A DNA stretch of 64,000 nucleotides. It comes from a bacterium BRH_c32. Lineage in GTDB: Bacteria > Bacteroidota > Ignavibacteria > Ignavibacteriales > Melioribacteraceae. Below the pieces are notes generated by a model. That model saw only the letters and a program-made list of their open reading frames with translations, did not search any database and was not told the origin of the DNA. Shown one piece after another: positions 37,289-46,214 of this stretch; positions within the stretch are counted from its first letter, which is position 1, and each line of letters begins with the position of its first letter. Both the position numbers and the translations under genes were made by a program. The stretch is from NCBI GenBank assembly GCA_001516025.1, contig LOEU01000024.1, positions 62,001 to 126,000 of the forward strand, in the 5' to 3' direction.

Positions 37289-39043
37289 TTAGAATGCTGA
37301 AAACATTCGTTGATTAGTCATAAGCTGCGCATATTGAGAAACCATTTTATAGTATTTTTGCCGTAATGTATTTGAGCTTTTTTCAATATATGCTTCTGCC
37401 CTTTCAATACTATCGCTGGTATTTTTAATCATACTTCCGAAATTGTCTTGAGCTTTAGATAAATAACCAGCGCCTCCGAGATATGGTGTAATTCTGTCAA
37501 CAAGTGTAGTGGCGATTCCCTTGGGAGAATTGAAGAGGGTTGTTACTTGATCTAAGCTGTTACCAATTGCTTTATCGAATCGGGATGCATCGGATATTTC
37601 AAGACCATCATTAGAATTGAATGAGATGCCGATTTTTGAAAGTGTATTCAAACTGGAAGTATCAATTCCGGCAACAGGTGAAACAGAAAGAGTTCTGAAT
37701 AAACTTACAATTGAGTCAGCGGTGGCATCAGAGGTTAAGGTTCCCCTTACTCCTTCGATCGATTTTTGCTTCTCGCGTATATACGTGAAAATTCCATTAA
37801 ACTTCTCAATAAATTCTTGAACCTTTTCTTTTATTTTCTTTGAGTCTGTATCGACTGTAATACTAACATCAGGATCGGAAACTTTCATTGTACTTTTAAG
37901 ACTTAAAGTAGTTCCATTCACTAAATCTGATACAATATTAGAACTACGTTCAATATTAATTCCGTTAAATTCAAATTTCGAGTTGAGTACAGAGGTATCA
38001 TAGACAAATCCGGGAGTATCTTCACCGGGATTCTGAACATATGAGGTGCGAGAGGCCCCAAGATTTAGGCCCATAGATGCTAATGCTGAACCACCATTTG
38101 TATCAGTCATCTCTGTTAGTCTATAATCATAACCAGAATTTTTTGCAGTAAATGAGAATTGGGTTTTTAAACTTTCAGGAGAAAATACAGATGCCGTAAC
38201 TAATCCACTTGCTGCTATTCGTTTTTCGGATGTTATTCCAAGTTCATTTAATAATGTACCACTATCACTGCTAATTTTAAGATAATTTGAATTACTTACA
38301 GTATTGAATTTAAGAGAAAAATTACCACCGCCATCATCAATTTTTTCGGCAGAAACTCCTGAGATGGCGCTTACTTGTGTTACAATACTATCTATCATCT
38401 CTTCATAAGTACCGGCAGTGTAGTTTATTTCAGTTTCAAATCCATTTAAATTAACTTTAAATGTACCCACAGAAGCAGAGGAACCGGAGACAGAGTTTGA
38501 TGAGATTTTTCCTTTATTATCTTTTATTGCAGTTTGTATCTTTTCCATTACCTTTTTATTGGTAATTGTACCGGCATCGAAATCGGCAGCTTCAAATTCT
38601 ACTTCAACATGACTTACTAGAGTATCACCGACGTTATCCCCTCCTTTAAGAGTAAAAGTATGCGTTCCGGGAACGGTTATTGCCGTTGATGCGGCGGTTA
38701 AATCCAAATCTTTTGAAAGCACCAGATCACTTTTGGCAAGCTGATCTACTCGAAGAGCAAAAGAACCGGTTGCAGATTCAGATGATGAGGATACTCCAAC
38801 AAAATCAGTATTGGAAGAGCTTCCAACTTTATAATTGAAAACAGAGTTAGTGCTTGATGTAAAAGATGTTAATACTGATTTAAGTGAACTGAGTTTACTT
38901 GAGATATCAGAATAAGAAGTGTTAAGGGTTTCATAATTAGTCTTCCGTGTAGCAAGAGGTGTTACTCTTCTATTAGATTCTGCTGCCTGATATTTTGTTA
39001 TCAGATCATTGATGTCGGTTGCAGATAATAGTTCGGAAGCCAT
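37289..39043 (-). CDS. fliD: flagellar filament cap protein FliD
   Basis: Hook-associated protein 2 of 584 residues, which caps the growing filament and folds flagellin subunits. It has the N-terminal FliD helix region with DINDLITKYQAAESNRRVTP, the SFALRVDQLAKSDLVLSK segment, a Ser/Thr-rich central variable part, and the C-terminal FliD domain with FIEKFNGIFTYIREK and the terminal YKMVSQYAQLMTNQRMFSAF. Cysteine-free and exported by the flagellar type III route. Encoded after fliS. Confidence 0.95.
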   Translation of the reverse strand: MASELLSATDINDLITKYQAAESNRRVTPLATRKTNYETLNTSYSDISSKLSSLKSVLTSFTSSTNSVFNYKVGSSSNTDFVGVSSSSESATGSFALRVDQLAKSDLVLSKDLDLTAASTAITVPGTHTFTLKGGDNVGDTLVSHVEVEFEAADFDAGTITNKKVMEKIQTAIKDNKGKISSNSVSGSSASVGTFKVNLNGFETEINYTAGTYEEMIDSIVTQVSAISGVSAEKIDDGGGNFSLKFNTVSNSNYLKISSDSGTLLNELGITSEKRIAASGLVTASVFSPESLKTQFSFTAKNSGYDYRLTEMTDTNGGSALASMGLNLGASRTSYVQNPGEDTPGFVYDTSVLNSKFEFNGINIERSSNIVSDLVNGTTLSLKSTMKVSDPDVSITVDTDSKKIKEKVQEFIEKFNGIFTYIREKQKSIEGVRGTLTSDATADSIVSLFRTLSVSPVAGIDTSSLNTLSKIGISFNSNDGLEISDASRFDKAIGNSLDQVTTLFNSPKGIATTLVDRITPYLGGAGYLSKAQDNFGSMIKNTSDSIERAEAYIEKSSNTLRQKYYKMVSQYAQLMTNQRMFSAF

Positions 39044-39051
39044 TTTCTTTA

Positions 39052-39387
39052 TTACCCTTTATTTAATGCAGTTACCCAAGCTTCTTTAAGTTCGGTAAGT
39101 ACTTTAAGCACTGCTGATGAATTATGTTTCCTCATCTGTTCCTGACAGTATTCATATAATCTCATCAATCCCATAGATATTTCTGTAGTTTGCGGATCAT
39201 TAAAACTAAGAGAATTAATAAGTACCTGAAGAGCATCATTAGTCTTAATCATATTTTCCTTTTTGCAATTAAGAATAGCAAAATCATATACTTTAAGAAT
39301 GAGCTCTTCCGGTTTAGCTGAAGTAAGTTCAGTAACTAGGTAAGGATTTAATTTATTATTTTGATTGTAATTAGTTCCGGCGTACAT
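39052..39387 (-). CDS. fliS: flagellin export chaperone FliS
   Basis: Cytoplasmic chaperone of 111 residues that binds the C-terminus of flagellin before export. The N-terminus has NPYLVTELTSAKPEELILKVYDFAI, the standard FliS opening, followed by the four-helix region. It is separated from fliC by a strong terminator, so it would be made at a lower level by read-through from the flagellin promoter. Confidence 0.93.
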   Translation of the reverse strand: MYAGTNYNQNNKLNPYLVTELTSAKPEELILKVYDFAILNCKKENMIKTNDALQVLINSLSFNDPQTTEISMGLMRLYEYCQEQMRKHNSSAVLKVLTELKEAWVTALNKG

Positions 39388-39407
39388 TTTTCAAGACCCA
39401 TTTTTAG

Positions 39408-39440
39408 TTAATAAAAGCTCCCACTAAAAGTGGGAGCTTT
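39408..39440 (-). terminator. intrinsic terminator after flagellin
   Basis: A 12-bp perfect stem AAAGCTCCCACT/AGTGGGAGCTTT with a 3-nt loop. On the minus strand it is followed by TTATT rather than a full T-run, so it may act as a partial stop that attenuates fliS and fliD relative to fliC. It may also stabilise the 3' end of the flagellin mRNA. Confidence 0.8.
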
Positions 39441-39454
39441 GTATAGATTCTCAA

Positions 39455-40243
39455 TTAACGGAAGAGCGATAATAATTGCTGAGGAGCTGAGTTCATCTGG
39501 GATAATTGTGCAGTAGCGATCTGGCTCTTAATCTGTCCTGATGTTGATGTTAATTGTTCACTAACTGCATCAGCATCAAATAATTTACCAAGAGCTTCTG
39601 TGTTGTTAGCCATAGCAGATGTAACGAAAGCTTGTCTTGAATCAAGTGTCTGCGTATTGTTACCAATGTAACTGATAGCGGTTCTGACATTTGAAGCGAA
39701 TGTTTCAATTGATGTTGACATTGATGTTGCATCACCGGCTTTAAGTGCTGTTAATGCTGTTGAGTTATCACCAACTTTTGCTCCAATATTAACTGCAATC
39801 GCAGAAGAACCTGCACCAAATGAATTAGAAGCACTTGCTAATAAATCTGTGCCATTAATTTTGGTGTTGGTTAATATTGAATCGATTTCATCAGCTAACG
39901 TTTTTACATCATTTTGTAGAGCAGCTTTATCTTTCAATGGATCTTTATAATCTTCTTGTTTAGAAACAATAGAATTCAACTTATCATAAACCTGTTGTAA
40001 AGCTGATTCTGCTGTTGACAAAAAGTTTTTCGCACTATTGATATTAGAAAGCTGTGATTTCATTTGTAAGTTTGCGCTTTCTAACTGCTTTCCTACGTTC
40101 CAACCTGAAGTATCATCTGATACTGAATTGATTCTAGTTCCGGTTGTTGCATTGATCTGTGCTTTTTGTGTTTGAGCGTTGACCTTTGCTAATGCATTGT
40201 AAGCTGATAAAGCTCCGACGTTTGTGTTTACTGAGAATGCCAT
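39455..40243 (-). CDS. fliC: flagellin
   Basis: Filament subunit of 262 residues. The ATG at 40243 is preceded by GGAGG and gives the standard flagellin start MAFSVNTNVGALSAYNALAK; the frame runs further upstream but through the regulatory leader. The N-terminal D0/D1 helices include TGTRINSVSDDTSGW and the C-terminal helices include ATAQLSQMNSAPQQLLSLFR. Only about 90 residues separate the two helical blocks, so the surface D2/D3 domains are absent or minimal. Controlled by a FliA promoter and a predicted CsrA-binding leader. Confidence 0.96.
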   Translation of the reverse strand: MAFSVNTNVGALSAYNALAKVNAQTQKAQINATTGTRINSVSDDTSGWNVGKQLESANLQMKSQLSNINSAKNFLSTAESALQQVYDKLNSIVSKQEDYKDPLKDKAALQNDVKTLADEIDSILTNTKINGTDLLASASNSFGAGSSAIAVNIGAKVGDNSTALTALKAGDATSMSTSIETFASNVRTAISYIGNNTQTLDSRQAFVTSAMANNTEALGKLFDADAVSEQLTSTSGQIKSQIATAQLSQMNSAPQQLLSLFR

Positions 40244-40248
40244 AACTA

Positions 40249-40294
40249 CCTCCATGTGATTTGTTTTTAATAGGTCAAGCATCCTTGCTTAACC
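40249..40294 (-). promoter_or_regulatory. predicted CsrA-binding leader of fliC (hairpin GGA plus Shine-Dalgarno GGA)
   Basis: On the minus strand GGTTAAGCA-AGGA-TGCTTGACC (40294-40273) folds into a 9-bp stem with one G-U pair and an AGGA tetraloop; the loop context CAAGGATG equals the core of the CsrA consensus (RUACARGGAUGU). A second GGA lies in the ribosome binding site GGAGG (40253-40249), 28 nt away, within the range bridged by one CsrA dimer. The arrangement is like the hag leader of Bacillus subtilis. Confidence 0.72.
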
Positions 40295-40325
40295 CTGTTG
40301 TTATTGAGATTTACTCTCACTAATA

Positions 40326-40352
40326 TTATCGTAAGTCTCTTAAAAAAGTTTA
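40326..40352 (-). promoter_or_regulatory. FliA (sigma-28) promoter of flagellin
   Basis: Minus strand TAAACTTT (40352-40345), an 11-nt spacer, TACGATAA (40333-40326). Against TAAAGTTT-N11-GCCGATAA this differs at one -35 base and two -10 bases that are the least conserved. The transcript start would be about 75 nt upstream of the ATG. Confidence 0.85.
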
Positions 40353-40359
40353 GCGCTGT

Positions 40360-41844
40360 TTATAATCTTTTTTTTAGAGGTGCAATCTTTTCGAGGATTT
40401 GTGGATATGATTTATATTTCTCTTCTATTATATCTATTATGTTTCCGGCTGCATCAGAATTATTTGATTGCAAATAAAACGAAAGAAGATACAAAAGTTC
40501 TGCCGCATCTAAATTCTCTCTCCCCTTCTGCTCGAATATATTAATTGCTTTTTCTGATAATCCTTTTTCTGAATATGCTTTAGCTAATTCTTTATATATA
40601 TTATCTTCATTAAAATCTTTTTCCATATTTTCTAATAATTCTATCTTGAAATCCACATCCTTTAATTGTGACAATAATTTTAAAATAAATATTGAATTAA
40701 AATTATTATAAACAGACTTAAAAACGCCATAACTAAAACTAATAGGTTTTTTGCCCGATAATAATTGTTGTATATAAGTGATTGTTTTGTCATAATTCAT
40801 TCTATGCCTTATCTCATGCTTTAATTCCATCCAGAACCTATCAAAGAACATTTTATTATTTGACAAATATGAAATCAATAATCCGAAATAGATCACTTCT
40901 TCACGATTTATTTGAATAGAAAGTGCCTCGGTATTTTTTGGAGATTTAGAGACTTCAAGTGATTTTAATGAAAACTTTATTGCCTCTTCTACATTGTTCA
41001 ATCCAAATAAAATCTTAGCTGCCAATAAATTTGAATATGAACTGTGGTTGTTTATCGTTAATGATTTTTCGATAAATTTTTCTGCTTCTGTAAAATTCTT
41101 TTCGTTTAATAATATATATGCAAGTGATGAAGCGGCTATTGCAACGTAATGCCTATTAAGTGTTTTTGAATCTACAACTTTTTTGTAATATTCTTTTGCA
41201 TTTTTATAATCATCTAAAGTTTTATAAGTATTAGCTAACTGAAAGGCATAGTAATCTGAATTGAGTTCATTATATTCATTTTGCAAAATTGATAAATTTC
41301 GAAGAGCTTTTTCTTTCTTTTCTTTTGTATCGACATCATAACCAAGATGATTAATTAATATCTTCGAATTAACCATCCTATATCCACTTCTAAATAAAGA
41401 TTGAATTATCTGCTCATGGACTTTCCCTTCAAATCGGATAGATTTATGATACTTAAATAGTCGAGGGTAAAAAATAGAATGCGTGTTTTGAGTGTTTTGA
41501 TCTGTGCTTCTTACAATACAATTAACACCTATCCGTTTATCATTTGCAATAATCATTTTTACTTCGGCAATCGATTCTTTCGATAGCCTTTCATCTGCAT
41601 CTAAATATAAAATCCAATCTCCGGTGGTTTTTGAAAGTGCAAAATTTCGTGCGGAGGCAAAATCGTTTTTCCATTCATAATCAAATATTTTTGCTTCATA
41701 TCTTGCAGCAATCTCTTTGGTCTTGTCAGTTGAGCCGGTATCGACAAGTATAATCTCATCTATTATACCCATAACTGAATCTAAGCATCCCTTGAGATAC
41801 TTTTCTTCATTCTTGACAATTAGAGATAGTGTAAGTTTGCCCAT
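40360..41844 (-). CDS. glycosyltransferase family 2 with C-terminal TPR region
   Basis: Cytoplasmic protein of 494 residues. Residues 3-100 form a GT-A domain with SLIVKNEEKYLKGCLDS, the nucleotide-binding VDTGSTD (34-40) and the metal-binding DAD at 82-84. Residues from about 185 on form tetratricopeptide repeats (YYAFQLANTYKTLDDYKNAKEYYKKV, FTEAEKFIEKSLTIN). The architecture fits an O-linked glycosyltransferase that recruits a protein acceptor, and its place directly upstream of fliC suggests flagellin as the substrate; this is an inference. It ends the operon driven by the FliA promoter at 46215-46241. Confidence 0.85.
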   Translation of the reverse strand: MGKLTLSLIVKNEEKYLKGCLDSVMGIIDEIILVDTGSTDKTKEIAARYEAKIFDYEWKNDFASARNFALSKTTGDWILYLDADERLSKESIAEVKMIIANDKRIGVNCIVRSTDQNTQNTHSIFYPRLFKYHKSIRFEGKVHEQIIQSLFRSGYRMVNSKILINHLGYDVDTKEKKEKALRNLSILQNEYNELNSDYYAFQLANTYKTLDDYKNAKEYYKKVVDSKTLNRHYVAIAASSLAYILLNEKNFTEAEKFIEKSLTINNHSSYSNLLAAKILFGLNNVEEAIKFSLKSLEVSKSPKNTEALSIQINREEVIYFGLLISYLSNNKMFFDRFWMELKHEIRHRMNYDKTITYIQQLLSGKKPISFSYGVFKSVYNNFNSIFILKLLSQLKDVDFKIELLENMEKDFNEDNIYKELAKAYSEKGLSEKAINIFEQKGRENLDAAELLYLLSFYLQSNNSDAAGNIIDIIEEKYKSYPQILEKIAPLKKRL

Positions 41845-41851
41845 ATAGCTT

Positions 41852-43678
41852 TTAGTTTCTTAGATAGTCGGTAAATTCTTGGATTAGTTTTTCAGCCTCA
41901 TCTCCCAAGATTTTTTTCTTACTTTCTTTTTCTTTGGAAAGGTCTTCTATTTTCATATTATAGACTGAGATACTGGAATTAAAATTATCTGCCATTAGTT
42001 TCTCTTTACTTTCAAATTCGCTTTTTATTTCTTGTATTCTCTTTCCCTTGAGGTTCTTAAGAGTCATAATTTTACGAGCGATCTTTTGCTTTTCGTCAGC
42101 TCTCTCAATCATTACTAATCCTGATATAATAATAGAGATTAGCCCACCAATAAAAAAGCTAATTATTCCCCATTTCGCTCCTTCAAAAAGAATCATTCCC
42201 AATATTGAATTATATTCGTTTGGATTTGAAACCATTCGATTTGAATAACTGGAAAATCCCGCTATCAAAAAAACAATTAATGCTATAATTATATTATAAG
42301 TCATATTTATCGACATAGTCTTCTGTGGATTATATCGGTCAATATTTGGTAAACTGCTAGCTCTTTCCTCAAGGAAAGTAATATTATAATTAGTTTCCTC
42401 ATCTAATTCATTTAATCTTTTTCTTAGATTATCGCTATGTTTCGATCTGAAATTCTCTAATTCCAATTGAAGTTGATTTTTTGCATTAATATTTTCTTTG
42501 ATCAAATCTTCAAATGAAATCATTGATTGTGTTATTTCACTATTTAGTTTATTTCTTTTGTTTCTAATAATGCTGTCGAATATGGAATCATATTTTTTAG
42601 CAAATGCATTGCTTAGCCCCAATACAAATGTATTTTCCGAACTAGAATGATTTTGAATTATTTTCTCTAAAAACATTATCGAACTTGAAGTCTCTTCTGT
42701 AACTAAATTTTCGAGTTCCTTTTTCTTTAAGCTTTCAAGTTTTTCTTCTATTGTCTTTAATATATTCCCTTCTTCTCTTCGATAAGAATGAAGTAATGAC
42801 TCCATAATATTAAGTACGTGAGCAAATTCTTTTTCATAAAATACATTATAGAAAAAAGCATTCTTTAGAAAATAACCTAGCATCCCATGGTTATTGGAGG
42901 CAATAGCAATTGAAAGTCGATGAAAATCGTAATCTAAAACTTCTTTCAAATAATATTCGCATACATCAATTTGTTCATTTTGTACTTCTGTAAGAGCAAG
43001 ATAAAATTTTGCTGTTATCCCACCAATTTTCTTAGCATCTAAAGCTTCTTTAAAAGCAATGTTTGCTATTTGATAATCACTCTCTTTTAATGCAAGGTAA
43101 CCAGTAAAAAGCTTGATTATATAGTTTAATTCATTCTTAACATTATCGCTCATTCTTGATGCGGTAATCAAATCGAATGCATTTCTATATAATTCTAATG
43201 CTTTGCTTGGATTAAAAAATGGTGCATGATATGTATATAAAATAGCTTCGATTAATACCTTGAAAAAATTGTGTTTATAAACATCACGCTCTATAAAATT
43301 TATCGTTAAGTTCGCGAAATACTCTTTTTCATTTCTATTCTTTGAAGTAACCCATTTAGTGTAATTCTCTTTTATTGATTTATGGAGTTCTAAATACTTT
43401 GCTCTTACAAAATGAACTTTCATATATTCTTCTATTTGACTTAGAAGCCAAGAATCATAAATGAAAAAGACAGGTGCATTTGAATAAGGAATAAAAATTT
43501 CTTTTAATTCTATCGGGACATCGAAAGATAAAATCTTAATACTTTCTTTAATACTATTAATATAGTCGAATTCCCCTTTGATATTTAAATCAAAATGAGA
43601 TTTACCGGACTTGAGAAATCTTCCAATTGGATTTTCTCTATCAACGGCCGCTATATTTTTATCTTCGATTTCGTACAT
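41852..43678 (-). CDS. helical-repeat membrane protein of unknown function
   Basis: Protein of 608 residues that I do not recognise. The first 330 residues are helix-rich with TPR-like pairs (SDYQIANIAFKEALDAKKIGG; LALTEVQNEQIDVCEYYLKEVLDY). Residues 370-450 form a coiled coil. Two membrane segments at about 462-478 and 504-523 are followed by another coiled coil of about 75 residues rich in Lys and Glu. It should be an inner-membrane protein with both large parts in the cytoplasm. It sits 2 nt after a PAS kinase and 7 nt before the glycosyltransferase. Confidence 0.75.
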   Translation of the reverse strand: MYEIEDKNIAAVDRENPIGRFLKSGKSHFDLNIKGEFDYINSIKESIKILSFDVPIELKEIFIPYSNAPVFFIYDSWLLSQIEEYMKVHFVRAKYLELHKSIKENYTKWVTSKNRNEKEYFANLTINFIERDVYKHNFFKVLIEAILYTYHAPFFNPSKALELYRNAFDLITASRMSDNVKNELNYIIKLFTGYLALKESDYQIANIAFKEALDAKKIGGITAKFYLALTEVQNEQIDVCEYYLKEVLDYDFHRLSIAIASNNHGMLGYFLKNAFFYNVFYEKEFAHVLNIMESLLHSYRREEGNILKTIEEKLESLKKKELENLVTEETSSSIMFLEKIIQNHSSSENTFVLGLSNAFAKKYDSIFDSIIRNKRNKLNSEITQSMISFEDLIKENINAKNQLQLELENFRSKHSDNLRKRLNELDEETNYNITFLEERASSLPNIDRYNPQKTMSINMTYNIIIALIVFLIAGFSSYSNRMVSNPNEYNSILGMILFEGAKWGIISFFIGGLISIIISGLVMIERADEKQKIARKIMTLKNLKGKRIQEIKSEFESKEKLMADNFNSSISVYNMKIEDLSKEKESKKKILGDEAEKLIQEFTDYLRN

Positions 43679-43679
43679 A

Positions 43680-45554
43680 TTAATAGTAATTTAAGAAATT
43701 TCTTGAATCAACTTGCTGAAATGTTATTGTAATTGAAGTCCCTTTATTTTTTTCACTTTCAATTTTAAAATCGCCTCCCATTAGTTTCGTTAATTTAGAA
43801 GCAATGGTTAGGCCAAGGCCTACTCCCTCGTAAGGGCGGGTATAACCCTCTATCTCTTGATTGAATGGTGCTAAGACTCGTTCAATCTGATTTTTCTCAA
43901 TACCAATTCCTGTATCTCTGACAACTAAACTTACCTGTTTATCAATAATTTTAGAACCAATATATACACTTCCCGAATTAGTGTATTTAATTGCATTATC
44001 GATTAGTACATCAAAAATCCTTTCTAATTTAACCCAATCAACATCAATCATACAATCTTGTTCGCTGAGATCAATTTCAAAATCAAGTTTTTTTGATGCC
44101 GCATCTTTAATTTTTCTCTCATAAACTTGTCTTAAAACTTGATTACCATTTAAGTCAACACGTTCAATTTCAATTTCACCGGATTCGATTTGAGAAACTT
44201 CCACTAGATTATTAAATAAAGATAATGAACGTCCTAATACTTCTTTCATTGAATCCACCATCTCTTTCAAAGATTCGTAATCTGAATTTTCGATACAATC
44301 GTCTATAATTTCTGAGTACCCTACTATACCATTAAATGGAGTTCTTATTTCATGCGATATATTGGCAAGAAAATCGGACTTCATTTTATTTAATAGCATC
44401 TCTTTCATATAACCTTTTTCGAGCTGGATTCTGTAATTCTTTTCCTCTGTTATATCTTTCATTGTTACAATAAACATTGACGTATCAGCAGTTAATTCTA
44501 ACGGGGTTGTGATCTTACAGTGGTAATCAAGTTCTGCCGAATGAAGATAATCAAATTCAGAAAAGGGAGATTCATTAATTATCATATTATTGATTTCCGC
44601 CTTAATTGGTATTACCAATTTTTCCGGAAAGACTTTTGATATTTCAGATAGATGATATCGGTCCTTATTGATATTAAAAACTATGCAAAAATTATCATTT
44701 GCATTTTCAAAATAATAATCGTCTTTTGTCTTTTTAATAATTAGAAGAAGATCAGATATATTCTGAAGAATAAGTTTTTGTCTTTTCTCCGATTCTTCAA
44801 TTATCTGTTTCTGATAGATATATTCAGTTAGATTGCTTGCACTTAATATGTAACTGGTATCAAGTTCATCATTCGTTGTAAATGGTTCTAAATTAAATTC
44901 CCAATATTCAGTAACGTTTCTCTTTGAAATATTAATTAATGATTTCCATCTTTGCTTTTTCTCAATTGCAAAATCAAGCCTCTGATGCTCTTCAAAGCTT
45001 ATATAATCTCTTAAAAGATCATAAAGTGTTTGGTAATAGAGGCCATCAATATCTTTGGAGAATAATGACTCAACGGTCTTGGTAGCAAATATAATCCGTT
45101 GATATTTATCTGTAATAATTATTGGCACTTTTCCATAATCGAGAGCATTATGCAGTGCAATAATTTTATCTTCGATTATTTTTCTTTGATCGAGCGATTC
45201 TATGCTCACAACTAAGTACTGAATTGAGGCGATTATTACTCTCTCAATCCATACATTACAAAGACAACTTTCCCTAGTTTCAGCAATAGTTAATAAAACT
45301 TCAGATGAAAAATTCTTAAATGATTTTTCTGAAAATCCTTTGACCAGCATTAATAGCTCAGCATTAGGATTTAATTTGTAAATACTATCAGAAACTCCTA
45401 ACCTGAAAATTCGGATAAAAGTCTCATTAGCATATACAATATCCAAGCCGCCATTAAATATAACAACCGATTTATTATCCGGCAGTTCTTTATAACTGCT
45501 TAGCTCAGTCATCGAATTGCTATCTCCTCCGTACAAATCATATTTGTTTTGCAT
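43680..45554 (-). CDS. cytoplasmic PAS-domain histidine kinase
   Basis: Kinase of 624 residues with PAS-like domains at about 25-130, 140-250 and 265-385, then HisKA with LANISHEIRTPFNG and an ATPase with FDVLIDNAIKYTNSG, RDTGIGIEKNQ and GVGLGLTIA. All catalytic motifs are present and there is no membrane segment or receiver. It is co-transcribed with the 210-residue unknown upstream. The stand-alone receivers encoded at 46245-47299 are plausible partners. Confidence 0.92.
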   Translation of the reverse strand: MQNKYDLYGGDSNSMTELSSYKELPDNKSVVIFNGGLDIVYANETFIRIFRLGVSDSIYKLNPNAELLMLVKGFSEKSFKNFSSEVLLTIAETRESCLCNVWIERVIIASIQYLVVSIESLDQRKIIEDKIIALHNALDYGKVPIIITDKYQRIIFATKTVESLFSKDIDGLYYQTLYDLLRDYISFEEHQRLDFAIEKKQRWKSLINISKRNVTEYWEFNLEPFTTNDELDTSYILSASNLTEYIYQKQIIEESEKRQKLILQNISDLLLIIKKTKDDYYFENANDNFCIVFNINKDRYHLSEISKVFPEKLVIPIKAEINNMIINESPFSEFDYLHSAELDYHCKITTPLELTADTSMFIVTMKDITEEKNYRIQLEKGYMKEMLLNKMKSDFLANISHEIRTPFNGIVGYSEIIDDCIENSDYESLKEMVDSMKEVLGRSLSLFNNLVEVSQIESGEIEIERVDLNGNQVLRQVYERKIKDAASKKLDFEIDLSEQDCMIDVDWVKLERIFDVLIDNAIKYTNSGSVYIGSKIIDKQVSLVVRDTGIGIEKNQIERVLAPFNQEIEGYTRPYEGVGLGLTIASKLTKLMGGDFKIESEKNKGTSITITFQQVDSRNFLNYY

Positions 45555-45563
45555 AAAATTATC

Positions 45564-46196
45564 TTAGCGTATTTGGATACTTTTTATCATTAAGGATTTC
45601 CCAACGTTTGTTCTTCTATTTGATGAATATTTGAACATCATTAGTTTTTCAAGAAATTGGATTAAACAACTATTTATATAATTAAACTCTTTTGTAAGCA
45701 TCTTTTGATAGTCAATAAATAACGATTCTATAACGTAGCCATCCGTAATAATATTTGGTTTCTTAATACTTACAGAATTAAATTGCTCGATAAAGCGGTT
45801 TAATCCATCAAGTTTCACCGGTGTATTATTCTCTATTGCATTAACAGGGGCTTCAAGAAATAAAGTAACAATCAGTTCTGTCGTAAATCCGCTTAATTGT
45901 TTTGTAATCTTATAATCTATCACCGGAATCTGATTAATCTGAAAAGCACTGAGAATAACCTCAAATAAAAAATCTTCTAATTCAAAATCTAATTCTATTT
46001 TATCACTATTTTTTTTAAGTTTTTTTACTTTCCAACCGAATACGGAAAGGAGAGATGTAGCAGGGGAAATACTGATAGAATCATTTCCTGAAGTGTGTTC
46101 AAAAGAAAATGTCATCATCCTTTTGAATTGTTTCGGATTCCCGGCTGATCTTCTATAATCAGATCCGGGAGCAATATTTACTACCTTTTCTAACAT
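45564..46196 (-). CDS. hypothetical protein, first gene behind a FliA promoter
   Basis: Protein of 210 residues, soluble, with no signal peptide or recognised domain. The middle (about 60-110) alternates strands (IELDFELEDFLFEVILSAFQINQIPVIDYKI), and the C-terminal third is helical and basic. AGGAG lies 7 nt before the ATG. It is the first gene of a FliA-dependent operon with a PAS kinase, a membrane repeat protein and a glycosyltransferase, so it should be made with the late flagellar genes. Function unknown. Confidence 0.75.
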   Translation of the reverse strand: MLEKVVNIAPGSDYRRSAGNPKQFKRMMTFSFEHTSGNDSISISPATSLLSVFGWKVKKLKKNSDKIELDFELEDFLFEVILSAFQINQIPVIDYKITKQLSGFTTELIVTLFLEAPVNAIENNTPVKLDGLNRFIEQFNSVSIKKPNIITDGYVIESLFIDYQKMLTKEFNYINSCLIQFLEKLMMFKYSSNRRTNVGKSLMIKSIQIR

Positions 46197-46214
46197 ACCT
46201 TCTCCTATACGGTA

